Part shown: positions 36,791-47,401 of the stretch, piece after piece
How positions within the stretch are numbered: position 1 is the first letter of the stretch
How the letters are laid out: every line of letters begins with the position of its first letter
Assembly (NCBI RefSeq): GCF_900104135.1
Contig: NZ_FNIV01000003.1
Span: 62,001-126,000, forward strand
DNA: 64,000 nucleotides
Direction: 5' to 3'
Source of the DNA: Halomonas shengliensis
GTDB taxonomy: Bacteria; Pseudomonadota; Gammaproteobacteria; Pseudomonadales; Halomonadaceae
Notes under the pieces: model-generated
The model's input: the letters and a program-made list of their open reading frames with translations, nothing else
The model's database searches: none
What the model was told of the DNA's origin: nothing
Made by a program: the position numbers and the translations under genes

Positions 36791-37087
36791 ATGAAAGCTC
36801 GTTTCGCCTTCATCGCGCTACTCGCCCTGCTCAGCACGCCCGCCTTAGCGGCCTTGCAGACCGTGAAGCTGTCGGTGCCGGGCATGACCTGTGCCGCCTG
36901 CCCGATCACCGTCAAGGCCGCCCTCAACAAGGTGGACGGCGTCTCGCAAGTCGACGTGAGCTACGCGGATCTCGAGGCCGTGGTCACCTTTGACGACGCC
37001 CGAACGTCGGTGGAGGCATTGACCGAGGCCACCACCAACGCTGGGTATCCATCAACCCCGACATCCTCGCAAGCGGATCGAGAGTGA
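36791..37087 (+). CDS. merP: Periplasmic mercury-binding protein MerP
   Basis: 98 residues. The signal peptide (KARFAFIALLALLSTPALA) is followed by an HMA domain with SVPGMTCAACPITVKAAL, the Hg(II)-binding GMTCxxC loop, and the usual beta-alpha-beta pattern ending GYPSTPTSSQ. It scavenges Hg(II) in the periplasm and passes it to MerT. It is 13 bp after merT, and merF begins 2 bp after the stop. Confidence 0.95.
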   Translation: MKARFAFIALLALLSTPALAALQTVKLSVPGMTCAACPITVKAALNKVDGVSQVDVSYADLEAVVTFDDARTSVEALTEATTNAGYPSTPTSSQADRE

Positions 37088-37089
37088 TC

Positions 37090-37347
37090 ATGAAGAATCC
37101 CAAGACCCTGCTGCGCGTGAGCGTGATCGGCACCGTCCTGGTGGCATTGTGCTGCTTTACGCCGATCCTGGTGATCCTGCTTGGCACGGTGGGCCTGGCG
37201 GCGCTGACGGGCTATCTCGACGTTGTGTTATTGCCGGCCCTGGCCTTCTTCATCGGCCTGACCATTTATGCGATTTGGCGTAAGAAGCAGTTCGACGCCT
37301 GTTGTGACAACGGCTCTATCAAATCAAGGAATACGCCCCCTGAGTGA
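37090..37347 (+). CDS. merF: Mercury transporter MerF
   Basis: 85 residues, two membrane helices. The helix-1 Cys pair is in GTVLVALCCFTPILVILLG and a second pair in FDACCDNGS near the C-terminus, as in MerF. It is an extra Hg(II) importer beside MerT. I prefer the ATG at 37090 to the in-frame GTG at 37084. Confidence 0.9.
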   Translation: MKNPKTLLRVSVIGTVLVALCCFTPILVILLGTVGLAALTGYLDVVLLPALAFFIGLTIYAIWRKKQFDACCDNGSIKSRNTPPE

Positions 37348-37420
37348 CATCAAGCAGCTGCACATCGCGGTCATCGGGTGAGTTGTTTACGAGCTTGTCC
37401 GTCACGGTGAAGGAATAAGC

Positions 37421-39308
<1,888 letters not shown>

Positions 39309-39389
39309 ACGATATGAGCGCGACCGTGGTGCCACTGGGCGGCGGCACCACGGGTTTTGGGCATGGACACCACAGGGAGCCCTGTCACG

Positions 39390-39524
39390 ATGAACACGAC
39401 ACTACCAGATTGCGGGATGATGGGGGCGATGGGCTGGATAATGCCAGTGATCGGAATTGCCCTACTATTGCTACTGGTCCTGGGCATCGCCTGTTTGGTG
39501 AAGTATCTGCTCTCTAGCAAGTGA
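39390..39524 (+). CDS. Small single-span membrane protein (44 aa) at the end of the mer operon
   Basis: 44 residues: Cys near the N-terminus (MNTTLPDCGMMGAMG), WIMPV, one hydrophobic span (IGIALLLLLVLGIACL) and a basic end VKYLLSSK. It has the same plan as the 50-residue protein at 9107-9259: Cys, Met/Trp stretch, one span, VKYL. It lies 81 bp after merA inside the ISL3 element. Possibly a small metal-transport or stabilising peptide. Not a family I recognise. Confidence 0.6.
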   Translation: MNTTLPDCGMMGAMGWIMPVIGIALLLLLVLGIACLVKYLLSSK

Positions 39525-39541
39525 GCGTACTCAGCGAGCCA

Positions 39542-39558
39542 TCAACCAGCTAATCCGT
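39542..39558. repeat. Subterminal copy of the ISL3 end sequence
   Basis: TCAACCAGCTAATCCGT resembles the true terminus at 39599-39615 (CCAACCAGATAATCCGG), 57 bp further out, in the same orientation. It may be a second transposase-binding site or an older end. Confidence 0.5.
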
Positions 39559-39620
39559 TGTGGGTTGAGTTTGTCGGCCACCTTTCGCTCTCGCATACCA
39601 ACCAGATAATCCGGATACCC

Positions 39621-39888
39621 CGAATTTGATGTCCTGCTGCGTCACGTGCGGCAGGGCACCGACGAGAGAACTCGTATCATGGCCATGGTGGCAGCTGGGG
39701 GCCTCCTGGGGAGCCTCGAGGTGTTGCCCGGCTAGGGGGCTGCCCTGGAGGAAGGCAGTCTCGTGGTGGGCGTGGGACTGAATCGCAACCAGGAATAGAC
39801 CCAGTAGCATCAGTGTGACTATACCGATACGCAGCCACGACAAGGCGTGGGCAAGACTGAGGCGGCGTGTCGGTGGGCTCTTGGCCAT
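39621..39888 (-). pseudogene. N-terminal half of a secreted CHHGH-type protein, split by the mer element
   Basis: From the minus-strand ATG at 39888: a basic start, a hydrophobic signal or anchor (IGIVTLMLLGLFLVAIQSHA), then APSCHHGHDTSSLVGALPHV and DIKF at the 8-bp target duplication. The reading frame then runs into IS sequence. The other half is at 34340-34478. The family includes the intact gene at 54814. A His/Cys cluster suggests metal binding. Confidence 0.85.
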
Positions 39889-40036
39889 GGTGGCAGACAA
39901 CTTGACGAGAAACGGCTCCCTCACCTTAGACCAGTGATACTACCTGTCCATTGATATGCATCAAGATCGAAGAAAGCAGGAGGCGTGTGTGCAGAATCAG
40001 GTTGCCAAATCCTGTTTCCGCCATGAAATACTGTCA

Positions 40037-41284
40037 TTAATTCTGACGCGGTGCGTGTTTAACCAGTGCTATCACTCGAGGATGATAGTGAACAAAGAAT
40101 GTAAGGATGGCGGTAACGAAAAGCACGATCGCAAGCCCCCAGTATGTGCCGAGCGCGCTGCCAGCGAACAGCAATCCGGCGCCCGCAGACCCCACGGCTT
40201 GCCCAAGGCTGGCCAAGGCGGTCTGCTTGCCCAGCGCCGCACCCTGTGCCGGCCCGCTGGCCAGGGAGACCTGATAGGCCAGTAGCGGAACCAGCAGCCC
40301 TGATCCCGCGCCAAGTAGCCCGACCACGACGAATGCCCCCCAGAAGTTCGAAGCATACGGGAGGCCAAGAATGCCTACGGCCATCAACAGGAAGGACCCG
40401 CCGATCAGATGGCTGGGAGAGAGGCGTTTCGGTGGGTATGCCGACCACAGAAGTTGCGCCGCCAGCATCACCAGGCTGCACTCCGTGAACAGCAACCCGA
40501 CCCTGAAGGGGTCGAGACCAATAGACTGCCTCGCCTGCAGGCTGAGCCCCACCTCAAAGGCCCCCAGGCCGAGCATCGCCAGCAGCGTCAGCATCAGGAA
40601 GCCACCGATTGCTCGAGTCGAGTCCGGCTCGGAGGCATGCGTGTCGGAAGGCGGGCGGTGAGCCGGCTGTTCGCGGACGTGATGGTAGATCAACAGCCAC
40701 ACTGCACCAGCGAATCCCGCCGTGACCACGAAGGGCCATGCCACTGGCCCGCCGAGGACCATGTCGGATTGAGGCATCACCATGGGAATGCTGGCGAGCC
40801 AGCCGCTAAGCATGGGGCCGGACAAGAAGCCCAAGGTGGCGGCGGCACTGAGCCAGGCAAAACGCCGTGCACGGCGCGTTGGGTCGTCACACTCGGCCGC
40901 CTGCGCCAACGCCACCGGGATCACCGCTGCCGCAAAGGCGCCGGCAAGGGCCCGTACCCCATAGGCGAGTGGCAGGTTTCGAGTCAGGCTGAAGCCCAGC
41001 ATGGCCAGTGCAAACCCTGCCAGCCCCCATAGCAGGATGGGCCGACGGCCCAGGCGGTCGGAGAGACTTCCCCATAGTGGGGCAAAGCCGAACAAGGCCA
41101 GCGTATACACCCCCGTCAGCAGCCCGGTGTGAAGCGATACGTCCCCGGGGGTAGTCACTGCCAGCACCCGGTCGAGGAACAGCGGCAGAATCGGCAGCAC
41201 CGTACCGTAGCCGAGGAAGACGACTAAGGTGGCGGCGAGCAGAGCCGTGAAGCCGGCTCCTGATTTGCTGAGGACCCCCGCCAT
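40037..41284 (-). CDS. MFS transporter
   Basis: 415 residues, twelve membrane helices. The family motif A lies between helices 2 and 3: GFAPLWGSLSDRLGRRPILL. The N-terminal GYGTVLPILPLFLDRVL is typical of drug/H+ antiporters. It is probably an efflux pump; the substrate cannot be read. The start overlaps the stop of the upstream remnant (TAATG). In the ancestral arrangement, before insertion of the mer element, it lay next to the CHHGH gene. Confidence 0.88.
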   Translation of the reverse strand: MAGVLSKSGAGFTALLAATLVVFLGYGTVLPILPLFLDRVLAVTTPGDVSLHTGLLTGVYTLALFGFAPLWGSLSDRLGRRPILLWGLAGFALAMLGFSLTRNLPLAYGVRALAGAFAAAVIPVALAQAAECDDPTRRARRFAWLSAAATLGFLSGPMLSGWLASIPMVMPQSDMVLGGPVAWPFVVTAGFAGAVWLLIYHHVREQPAHRPPSDTHASEPDSTRAIGGFLMLTLLAMLGLGAFEVGLSLQARQSIGLDPFRVGLLFTECSLVMLAAQLLWSAYPPKRLSPSHLIGGSFLLMAVGILGLPYASNFWGAFVVVGLLGAGSGLLVPLLAYQVSLASGPAQGAALGKQTALASLGQAVGSAGAGLLFAGSALGTYWGLAIVLFVTAILTFFVHYHPRVIALVKHAPRQN

Positions 41285-41484
41285 TAGTGAAAGACCATGC
41301 TGGCGATATCAAAGCCGGCATCGACTTGGAATATCTCACCGTTAACACCAGTGACATAGTCGCTGGCTAGCACCGCCGTCCGTGCCGCTTTTACGGAGGC
41401 AACGCGGAGCAGGTAACCGTTCCGAGCCCGCTGCACCAAGTCATCGAGCGTTGCAATAGGCACTGGCGTTGCCGTCTGGGTCAT
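41284..41484 (-). pseudogene. Chimeric remnant: phosphotransacylase N-terminus joined to enoyl-ACP-reductase-like C-terminus
   Basis: The first ~39 residues (TQTATPVPIATLDDLVQRA..) match the start of the intact gene at 46277-47296, including the upstream ribosome-site region. The remainder (ASDYVTGVNGEIFQVDAGF) is the C-terminus of an SDR/FabI-type reductase. A deletion has apparently fused two formerly separate genes of a duplicated cluster. Probably non-functional. Confidence 0.75.
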
Positions 41485-41552
41485 GTCACTTCTCGGGTGG
41501 ATGCTATCTAGGTTGATAGGTTCCGCTCGCAATCGGCAGCAAGAGTGCTGTC

Positions 41553-42623
41553 TTAACGCGGGGCCAGAGATATCTGGTGGCCTATCCCATTAAGTGGTAT
41601 GTCGTGCTGGATATTGAGAGTGATTGGGTCGATTACCCAGAGCTTGCTTTCCTCGCTACTGGTGACAAGCAACCGACCATCAGTTGGAGCCACTGCCAGA
41701 TGGTAGGGGGCCGGGGGCAGGTCGATACTTTGCCGAGTCCCGTCGTCGAGTGTGATCCTGACAAGCCGGTCGTCACCTTGGCTCGTCGCGTACAGCGTCT
41801 GCCCATCTGGGCTCAAGCCGACGCCATGGGGGGCTTTGCCCACTGTATATTCACCCGCCACGGTGCCGGTAGACAGATCGAGTGCAACGACGCGCCCGGC
41901 CGAATCATCATTGACGTAGAGCCGGTCATTGTCGGGTGATAGGACCATGTGCCCCAGGCTGCCGCCGATCCGCATGTTGCGTTCAACGAACCAGTTCTGG
42001 GTATCGATCTCACTGACCGTCCCATTCCCCGTGTTGCTGACCAACAGCGATTGGCCGTCTTCAGTTTCGGTGACGTAGTTCGGGGCCGGTCCGGTGGCCA
42101 CTGTCGCGACAACCTGGCCGGAATTTAGCGAAACGATACTGATGCCACCCCCCATGGGATGAGTGGAGACGGCATAGCGACCATCGGCCGTCACCAACAC
42201 ATGGTGAACCGGGCTGGGGACTTCCAGCTTTCGCACGATGGAATGGGTGGTCGTATCCACTACATACAGTAGGCCGGTGCTTTGCTCATCCGCCGGGGCC
42301 TTCCCGCTCCCACCGTGATGTGCCGCATGTTCGTCTTCCGTCATGCCCTCCGGACGACTGACATTTTCCTCGGTATCGCGCGGCGTGAGGCTGCCGGCAA
42401 CCAGATACTTACCGTCCGGTGTTAATGCCGAGCCGTGCGTATTAATGGTATCCGGTATGGTGGCAGTCATCTGGTAGCTCTCCAGGTCGATCACGCCGAC
42501 GGCATCTGCCAAGCCCATCGGCACGAAGGCGTGATTACCAGACGCCATCGCAGTGATCGATGCTCCCATCATCACACCCGCCACCATGGAGTTGAGCCAT
42601 GGCCGTATTGATTTGCGTTTCAT
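41553..42623 (-). CDS. Secreted YVTN-type beta-propeller protein (YncE-like)
   Basis: 356 residues with a signal peptide. The body is a run of ~40-residue propeller repeats with phrases such as GSALTPDGKYLVAGS, HHVLVTADGRYAVST, GHMVLSPDNDRLYVND, HGVGLSPDGQTLYATS and YHLAVAPTDGRLLVTS. A His-rich insertion (EHAAHHGGSG) lies between early blades. Such proteins bind ligands or metals in the periplasm; the specific role is unknown. It lies among decayed fragments, but the gene itself looks intact. Confidence 0.85.
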   Translation of the reverse strand: MKRKSIRPWLNSMVAGVMMGASITAMASGNHAFVPMGLADAVGVIDLESYQMTATIPDTINTHGSALTPDGKYLVAGSLTPRDTEENVSRPEGMTEDEHAAHHGGSGKAPADEQSTGLLYVVDTTTHSIVRKLEVPSPVHHVLVTADGRYAVSTHPMGGGISIVSLNSGQVVATVATGPAPNYVTETEDGQSLLVSNTGNGTVSEIDTQNWFVERNMRIGGSLGHMVLSPDNDRLYVNDDSAGRVVALDLSTGTVAGEYTVGKAPHGVGLSPDGQTLYATSQGDDRLVRITLDDGTRQSIDLPPAPYHLAVAPTDGRLLVTSSEESKLWVIDPITLNIQHDIPLNGIGHQISLAPR

Positions 42624-42794
42624 GCTTTACTTCCTTATCTTTGCTGAAATACGCCGTAAGAGCGCAGGGCTATGGGTTCGCTGTCGACACGGTCGTTGGT
42701 GATTTAGTCCTGGGGCGGCATAGTTTTGATGAGACGAATCTCACTGGGTCACTTTACCCTTGTGCCACGAAACGACACGCCCAAACGCCACGCC

Positions 42795-42880
42795 TTAGAG
42801 TTCCTCGAACCCCATCTCAAAAAGGCTGTCGCGAGTGGCGGCGACGTAGCGAATTCATTACCACCGTGACTTTCATTGTG
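42795..42880 (-). pseudogene. Fused C-terminal scraps of a P-type ATPase and a DUF3141 protein
   Basis: On the minus strand, TVVMNSLRRR resembles the ATPase C-terminus at 50868 ([11 protein letters not shown]). In a shifted frame, TRDSLFEMGFEEL then a stop resembles the DUF3141 C-terminus at 47927 ([13 protein letters not shown]). The matches are short, so this is tentative. Confidence 0.45.
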
Positions 42881-43136
42881 CCGGCTTTCTCGCCTTTCCT
42901 CCGATTACCGTGAGATGGATGTTCATGTCGGTGAAGGTGCTGAGCTATGGAGTCGCCTGCCTCGCCTTGATGTCTTGAATCAACTTGTTGGCTGGGTCAT
43001 CATGGGTTTAAAGATTATGTTTTTATTCCCCGTAGTAATATAAGTGGGTGAGGCCGAATGGAGTAAATCTGGGCAACACATGATATTTCGATCAGACGTC
43101 AAGTCTGTTTGACGACATTGATTATAGCTGTGCAAG

Positions 43137-43152
43137 CTGAAATGAAGCTGAA
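43137..43152 (-). promoter_or_regulatory. TTCAG-N6-TTCAG box, minus strand
   Basis: CTGAA at 43137 and 43148 on the plus strand, i.e. TTCAG-N6-TTCAG reading toward the YVTN gene, whose start is about 510 bp away. It may be a leftover of a decayed copper gene. Confidence 0.4.
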
Positions 43153-43196
43153 GATGCAGATGCAGTTCAGCGGTGCTCGCTTCTCGGGCCATTGAG

Positions 43197-43378
43197 TAGT
43201 TCGCCGAAGTGCTCGATGCCGGAGGCGGCCTTGGCACGCAGCTTGTCGAGGCTCTTATTGGGCATCGCCTTCACCATGGCCATGCAGTAGCCCCCCCCCG
43301 GGGGCGATGGCCGCGACGCAGGTATTGTGGCGGGCGAAGTCCTTGGCCCAGGTGGCGCCCATCGCATCCCCCCGGATC
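43197..43378 (-). pseudogene. Frameshifted SDR (FabG-like) C-terminal remnant
   Basis: One frame gives GATWAKDFARHNTCVAAIAPG and the next gives YCMAMVKAMPNKSLDKLRAK, together an SDR C-terminal pattern. The frames change at a run of nine G (minus strand). It lies directly behind the alcohol dehydrogenase gene. Confidence 0.6.
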
Positions 43379-43380
43379 GG

Positions 43381-44412
43381 TTACTCGGCCGTCAATAGCA
43401 TCTTGATGGCCTGCTCCTTCGATGCCCGGGAAAACACGTCGTAGGCCTTCTCGATGTCGTCGAGCTTGAAGCGGTGGGTCACCAAACCTGCGGGCTCGAC
43501 GCCACCGGCCTCGACGATGCGCATTAGCACCGGGGTCGTGTTGGTGTTCACTAGGCCAGTACGCACCGTGACATTCTTGATCCAGAGATCCTGCAGGCGG
43601 AACTCGACGCTCTTGCCGTGCACGCCGATATTGGCGATATGCCCCCCCGGGCGCACGATGCGCTGGCAGATATCGAAGGTCTCGGGGATTCCCACTGCTT
43701 CCATGGCGACGTCCACGCCTTCGCCACCGGTCAGCTCGTCGATAGCGTCGAGTGGATCCCGGGCGATGGTGTCGGTGGCGCCGAGCTGCTTGGCCATGGC
43801 CAGACGGTTCTCGTCGGGGTCGATCATGATAATCCGTGCGGGAGAATAGAAGCGCGAGGTCATCAGGGCCGCCAGGCCGATGGGCCCCGCGCCGACAATG
43901 GCCACCGTGTCGCCGAGCCCTACCTCGCCGTTCAAGGCGCCGATCTCATGGCCGGTAGGCAGAATGTCACTGAGCATCACCGCCGCGGCGCGGTCCATGT
44001 CCTTAGGCAAGCGGTGCAGGCTGTTGTCCGCGTGCGGGATACGCACGTACTCGGCTTGGGTGCCGTCGATCAGATGACCGAGGATCCAGCCGCCGTCGCG
44101 GCAGTGGGCATAGAGACCCCGCTTGCAATAGTCGCAGCGGCCACAGGAGGTGATGCAGGAAATCAGCACCTCATCGCCGACCTGAATATGGCTGACGCCG
44201 TCGCCGACTTCCTCGACGACGCCGACGCCCTCGTGGCCGAGGGTACGACCATCCTCCACGGCGGGCACGTCGCCCTTGAGGATGTGCAAGTCGGTGCCGC
44301 AGATAGTGGTATGGGTGATGCGCACTACCGCGTCCGTGGGCTTGGTCATGCTCGGGCGCGGCTTTTCCTCCCAGCGTCGCTGGCCCGGTCCGTGATAGAC
44401 GAGTGCTTTCAT
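43381..44412 (-). CDS. Zinc-dependent alcohol dehydrogenase
   Basis: 343 residues, medium-chain dehydrogenase. Catalytic-zinc ligands lie in TTICGTDLHILKGD and TLGHEGVGVVEEVG; the structural-zinc Cys set is CGRCDYCKRGLYAHC. The nucleotide-binding motif is VAIVGAGPIGLAALMTSRFY, followed by an acidic residue in IMIDPDENR that favours NAD. It would interconvert an alcohol and aldehyde or ketone. It is downstream of PHA-synthase and phosphotransacylase genes on the same strand. Confidence 0.92.
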   Translation of the reverse strand: MKALVYHGPGQRRWEEKPRPSMTKPTDAVVRITHTTICGTDLHILKGDVPAVEDGRTLGHEGVGVVEEVGDGVSHIQVGDEVLISCITSCGRCDYCKRGLYAHCRDGGWILGHLIDGTQAEYVRIPHADNSLHRLPKDMDRAAAVMLSDILPTGHEIGALNGEVGLGDTVAIVGAGPIGLAALMTSRFYSPARIIMIDPDENRLAMAKQLGATDTIARDPLDAIDELTGGEGVDVAMEAVGIPETFDICQRIVRPGGHIANIGVHGKSVEFRLQDLWIKNVTVRTGLVNTNTTPVLMRIVEAGGVEPAGLVTHRFKLDDIEKAYDVFSRASKEQAIKMLLTAE

Positions 44413-44525
44413 GATGTTACCTCATTGAGTGGCACAGCTCGGCAGCTCATGGAGAGCTACGCATTCGGGTCAATTCGCGGTTACAGTTGCACCGCTTCCT
44501 CTAGCAGGCCCGCAGGACGGGCTCA

Positions 44526-46277
44526 TTACTCCAGTACATAACGCCCTGGCGCTTCGTCCAGCGCTGGATAGCCTCTGGTCACCCCCGGCTCCCGAGCGGG
44601 TATGCGCTGGGTACTGTGACCTTCCAGCCAGCCCTGCCAGCAGGGCCACCAGGAGCCGTCATGATGCGCGGCAGTGGCCTGCCAGCCATCCGGATCCATG
44701 AAGGGGTCCTCAGCCTGGATGGTCGAGATCTGGTGGAAGCGGCGGGAATCACCGGGCGGGTTGACGATGCCGGCGTTGTGCCCGCCGCTGGAGAGCACGA
44801 AGGTGACGTCCGCCGGCGTCAGCCACTGGACCTTGTAGACGGAGCGCCAGGGGGCGACATGATCCTTGAGCGTGCTGACGGCGAACACGGGAATCTCGAT
44901 GTCGGTCAGCGATACGGGCCGTCCGTCCACCCGGTAGCGCCCACCGGCGAGGTCGTTGTCGAGGAACAGCCACCGGAGGTACTCGCTGTGCATGCGCGCC
45001 GGCATGCGGGTGCCGTCGGCGTTCCAGGCCATCAGGTCGAACATGGGCGGACGTTCGCCGGCGAGATAACTGCGCACCATCCTCGACCAGATCAGGTCCT
45101 GGGAACGCAGCAGCTGGAAGGCGCCGGCCATCTGCCGGGTGTCCAGATAGCCCCTGACGGCCATGAGGTCCTCGAGGAAACGCACCTGATCCTCGTCGAT
45201 GAACAGCATCAGCTCACCGGCCTCGCTGAAGTCGGTCTGCGCGGCGAGCAGCGTCAGGCTGGCCAGGCGATTGTCACCGTCCCGGCCCATGGCGGCCGCG
45301 GCAATCGACAGCAGCGTCCCGCCCAGGCAATAGCCCACGCCGTGGACACGCTGCTGCGGGCAGATGGCCGTGACCGCGTCGAGGGCCGCCATGACCCCCA
45401 GCCGCCGGTAGTCGGCCATGCCCAGGTCCCGCTCCTCGCTGCCCGGGTTCTTCCAGGACACGACGAACACCGTATGGCCCTGCGCCACCAGGTAGCGAAC
45501 CAGGGAGTTTTCCGGGGAGAGGTCCAGGATGTAGTACTTCATGATCCAGGCCGGCACGATCAGCACCGGCTCGACATGGACCTCCTGGGTGGCGGGCGCG
45601 TACTGGATCAGCTCGATGAGCCGGTTGCGGTAGACCACCTTGCCCGGCGTCACCGCCACGTCTCGGCCGACCCGGTATGCTTCGACGCCCACAGGCCCCT
45701 CGCCGGCCTGCCGGCGGCGCCAGTCCTCCAGAAGATTACTGGCGCCGCGGGCCAGGTTGGCGCCACCCTCGCGCCGAGTCTGCTCCAGCAATTCGGGGTT
45801 GGTGGCGAGGAAGTTCGACGGCGAGAAGACGTCGAGTATCTGTCGTGCACCGAAGTTCACCATCGCCTCATGGTGGCGCGAGACACCCGGTACACCGGTG
45901 GTGGCTGCATGCCACCACTGCTGCTGCAGCAGGAAACCCTGATAGAGCACGTTGAAAGGCCAGCGCTGCCAGGCCTCGCCGCGAAAGCGCTTGTCCTGGG
46001 GTAACGGCTCGATGCAGGGCTCGCACGGTGCCCGGCAAGCCTGCTCCCAGTAACCGCCGAAGCGTTGCCACTTACGCAGGGCCTTGCCGGCGAGTTCGGC
46101 CTGCTTGTCGGGCGACAGGAGCAGATGTTGCGCCCAGTCCCACCAGGCCTGCTGGACGGCGGTCGGCGACAGCCCACCCGTGAAGAGGCTCGCCATGGCG
46201 TGCAGGCGCTGATCGGTCGACGTCGCCGGTGGGCTCGCTGCCGGCCCGTCGATGTTGGTTCGGGTCGTGGTGTCCAT
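44526..46277 (-). CDS. phaC: Poly(R)-hydroxyalkanoate synthase (PhaC)
   Basis: 583 residues, class I-like length. The lipase-like box GVGYCLGGTLLS carries nucleophile Cys317. The catalytic Asp lies in VSTLKDHVAPWRSVYK and the catalytic His in SSGGHNAGIVNPPG. It polymerises hydroxyacyl-CoA into PHA on granules. The ATG overlaps the stop of the phosphotransacylase (TGATG), showing translational coupling. The reading frame continues upstream to 47087, but that stretch only shadows the upstream gene. Confidence 0.93.
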   Translation of the reverse strand: MDTTTRTNIDGPAASPPATSTDQRLHAMASLFTGGLSPTAVQQAWWDWAQHLLLSPDKQAELAGKALRKWQRFGGYWEQACRAPCEPCIEPLPQDKRFRGEAWQRWPFNVLYQGFLLQQQWWHAATTGVPGVSRHHEAMVNFGARQILDVFSPSNFLATNPELLEQTRREGGANLARGASNLLEDWRRRQAGEGPVGVEAYRVGRDVAVTPGKVVYRNRLIELIQYAPATQEVHVEPVLIVPAWIMKYYILDLSPENSLVRYLVAQGHTVFVVSWKNPGSEERDLGMADYRRLGVMAALDAVTAICPQQRVHGVGYCLGGTLLSIAAAAMGRDGDNRLASLTLLAAQTDFSEAGELMLFIDEDQVRFLEDLMAVRGYLDTRQMAGAFQLLRSQDLIWSRMVRSYLAGERPPMFDLMAWNADGTRMPARMHSEYLRWLFLDNDLAGGRYRVDGRPVSLTDIEIPVFAVSTLKDHVAPWRSVYKVQWLTPADVTFVLSSGGHNAGIVNPPGDSRRFHQISTIQAEDPFMDPDGWQATAAHHDGSWWPCWQGWLEGHSTQRIPAREPGVTRGYPALDEAPGRYVLE

Positions 46278-47296
46278 CAGCGCACCTCCATGGGGCGGCA
46301 GGCCGACTCGGGTTGCGGGGAACAGCAGAAGGTGGGTTCCGCTTCGGTAGGAGAGGGCACGGGCAGGCGGATCCCCGCACGGTACATCAGCGCCGCCACG
46401 GCCAGTCCGGCCAGGCGTGCCTCGGGAGGGTCGGCCCGGGAACTCAGTACCACCGGTACCGTCAGCCCCATGACCACCCCGGCCGCCGTGGCGCCGGCAT
46501 GGTACTCGAGGTTCTTGGCCAACACGTTGCCGGACACCAGATCCGGCATGAGCAGGATGTCGGCTTTCCCCGCCACCGGGGAGTCTATGCCCTTTTCGTG
46601 GGCCGCGCGTTCCGAGATGGCGTTGTCGAAGGCCAGCGGCCCGTCGACCTCGGCGCCGGCGATCTGGCCGCGGCGGGCCATCAACGTCAGGCAGGCCGCA
46701 TCCAGGGTGGAGACGATGGCCGGTTTGACCGTTTCCACGGCGGAAATGACCGCGGCGCGTGGCCGCTCGAGCCCGATCATGTGCATCAGCTCGATGGCGT
46801 TGTGCAGGATCTGCGCCTTGGCGTCGAGATCCGGCACGATGTTCACGGCCGCATCGGTCACGGCCAGCAGGCGTGGGTAGTCGGGCACGTCCACCAGAAA
46901 GACGTGGCTCACGCGCCGGCCGGGCTGTCGCAGGCCATTGCCCAGCAGGGCATGCATGAAGGTATCGGTGTGGAGGTGCCCTTTCATCAGCGCCTCCGCG
47001 CGTCCGGCCTGCACGAGCTCCACCCCGATGCGGGCGGCCTCCACATCCGAATCGGCCTCGATCATCGCTTGCGGATCGAGGTCCCACTCGATCGCCGCGG
47101 CGGCCTCGACGATCTCGGTGGGACGGCCGATGAGCACCGGCTCGGCGATGCCCAGCCTCGCCGCCTCGCGAAGCGTCTCCAGCACGGCGGCCTGGGCCGC
47201 GTTGACCACGGCGACGCGGATCGGGTTACCGCCACCGGCTCGCTGAATCAGATCATCGAGCGTCGCAAGGGCCACTGGCGTTGCCGTCTGGGTCAT
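46277..47296 (-). CDS. Phosphate acetyl/butyryltransferase-family enzyme
   Basis: 339 residues. PTA/PTB-family segments include LMKGHLHTDTFMHALLGNG, SHVFLVDVPDYPRLLAVTDA, DGPLAFDNAISERAAHEKGI and ILLMPDLVSGNVLAKNLEY. It transfers acyl groups between CoA and phosphate. Coupling to phaC suggests a link between acyl-CoA pools and polymer. It starts behind AGGAGG. A remnant of a second copy lies at 41284. Confidence 0.88.
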   Translation of the reverse strand: MTQTATPVALATLDDLIQRAGGGNPIRVAVVNAAQAAVLETLREAARLGIAEPVLIGRPTEIVEAAAAIEWDLDPQAMIEADSDVEAARIGVELVQAGRAEALMKGHLHTDTFMHALLGNGLRQPGRRVSHVFLVDVPDYPRLLAVTDAAVNIVPDLDAKAQILHNAIELMHMIGLERPRAAVISAVETVKPAIVSTLDAACLTLMARRGQIAGAEVDGPLAFDNAISERAAHEKGIDSPVAGKADILLMPDLVSGNVLAKNLEYHAGATAAGVVMGLTVPVVLSSRADPPEARLAGLAVAALMYRAGIRLPVPSPTEAEPTFCCSPQPESACRPMEVR

Positions 47297-47401
47297 GTCA
47301 CCTCCTGGGTGTTGGTTAATGTGCGCTGCACGTGCCGGGCGATCATCCGTTCTTCATTAGTGGCTACGACCTCTGCTTAGACGGCCCTGTAGCGTCGACA
47401 T

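Larger units (their letters stand above)
42624..43190. other. 567-bp decayed intergenic region
   Basis: No intact gene. It holds short minus-strand remnants at 42795-42880 and a TTCAG-type direct repeat at 43137-43152. Base composition is mixed. Confidence 0.6.

Noticed and set aside
42599..42913. 104-residue open frame on the plus strand
   Set aside because: It starts inside the YVTN gene and runs antisense over gene fragments; no signal or domain.
44616..46004. 462-residue open frame on the plus strand
   Set aside because: Antisense to phaC; no recognisable domain.
46278..47087. N-terminal extension of the phaC frame
   Set aside because: It overlaps the phosphotransacylase gene in another frame and has shadow composition; the ATG at 46277 is coupled to the upstream stop.
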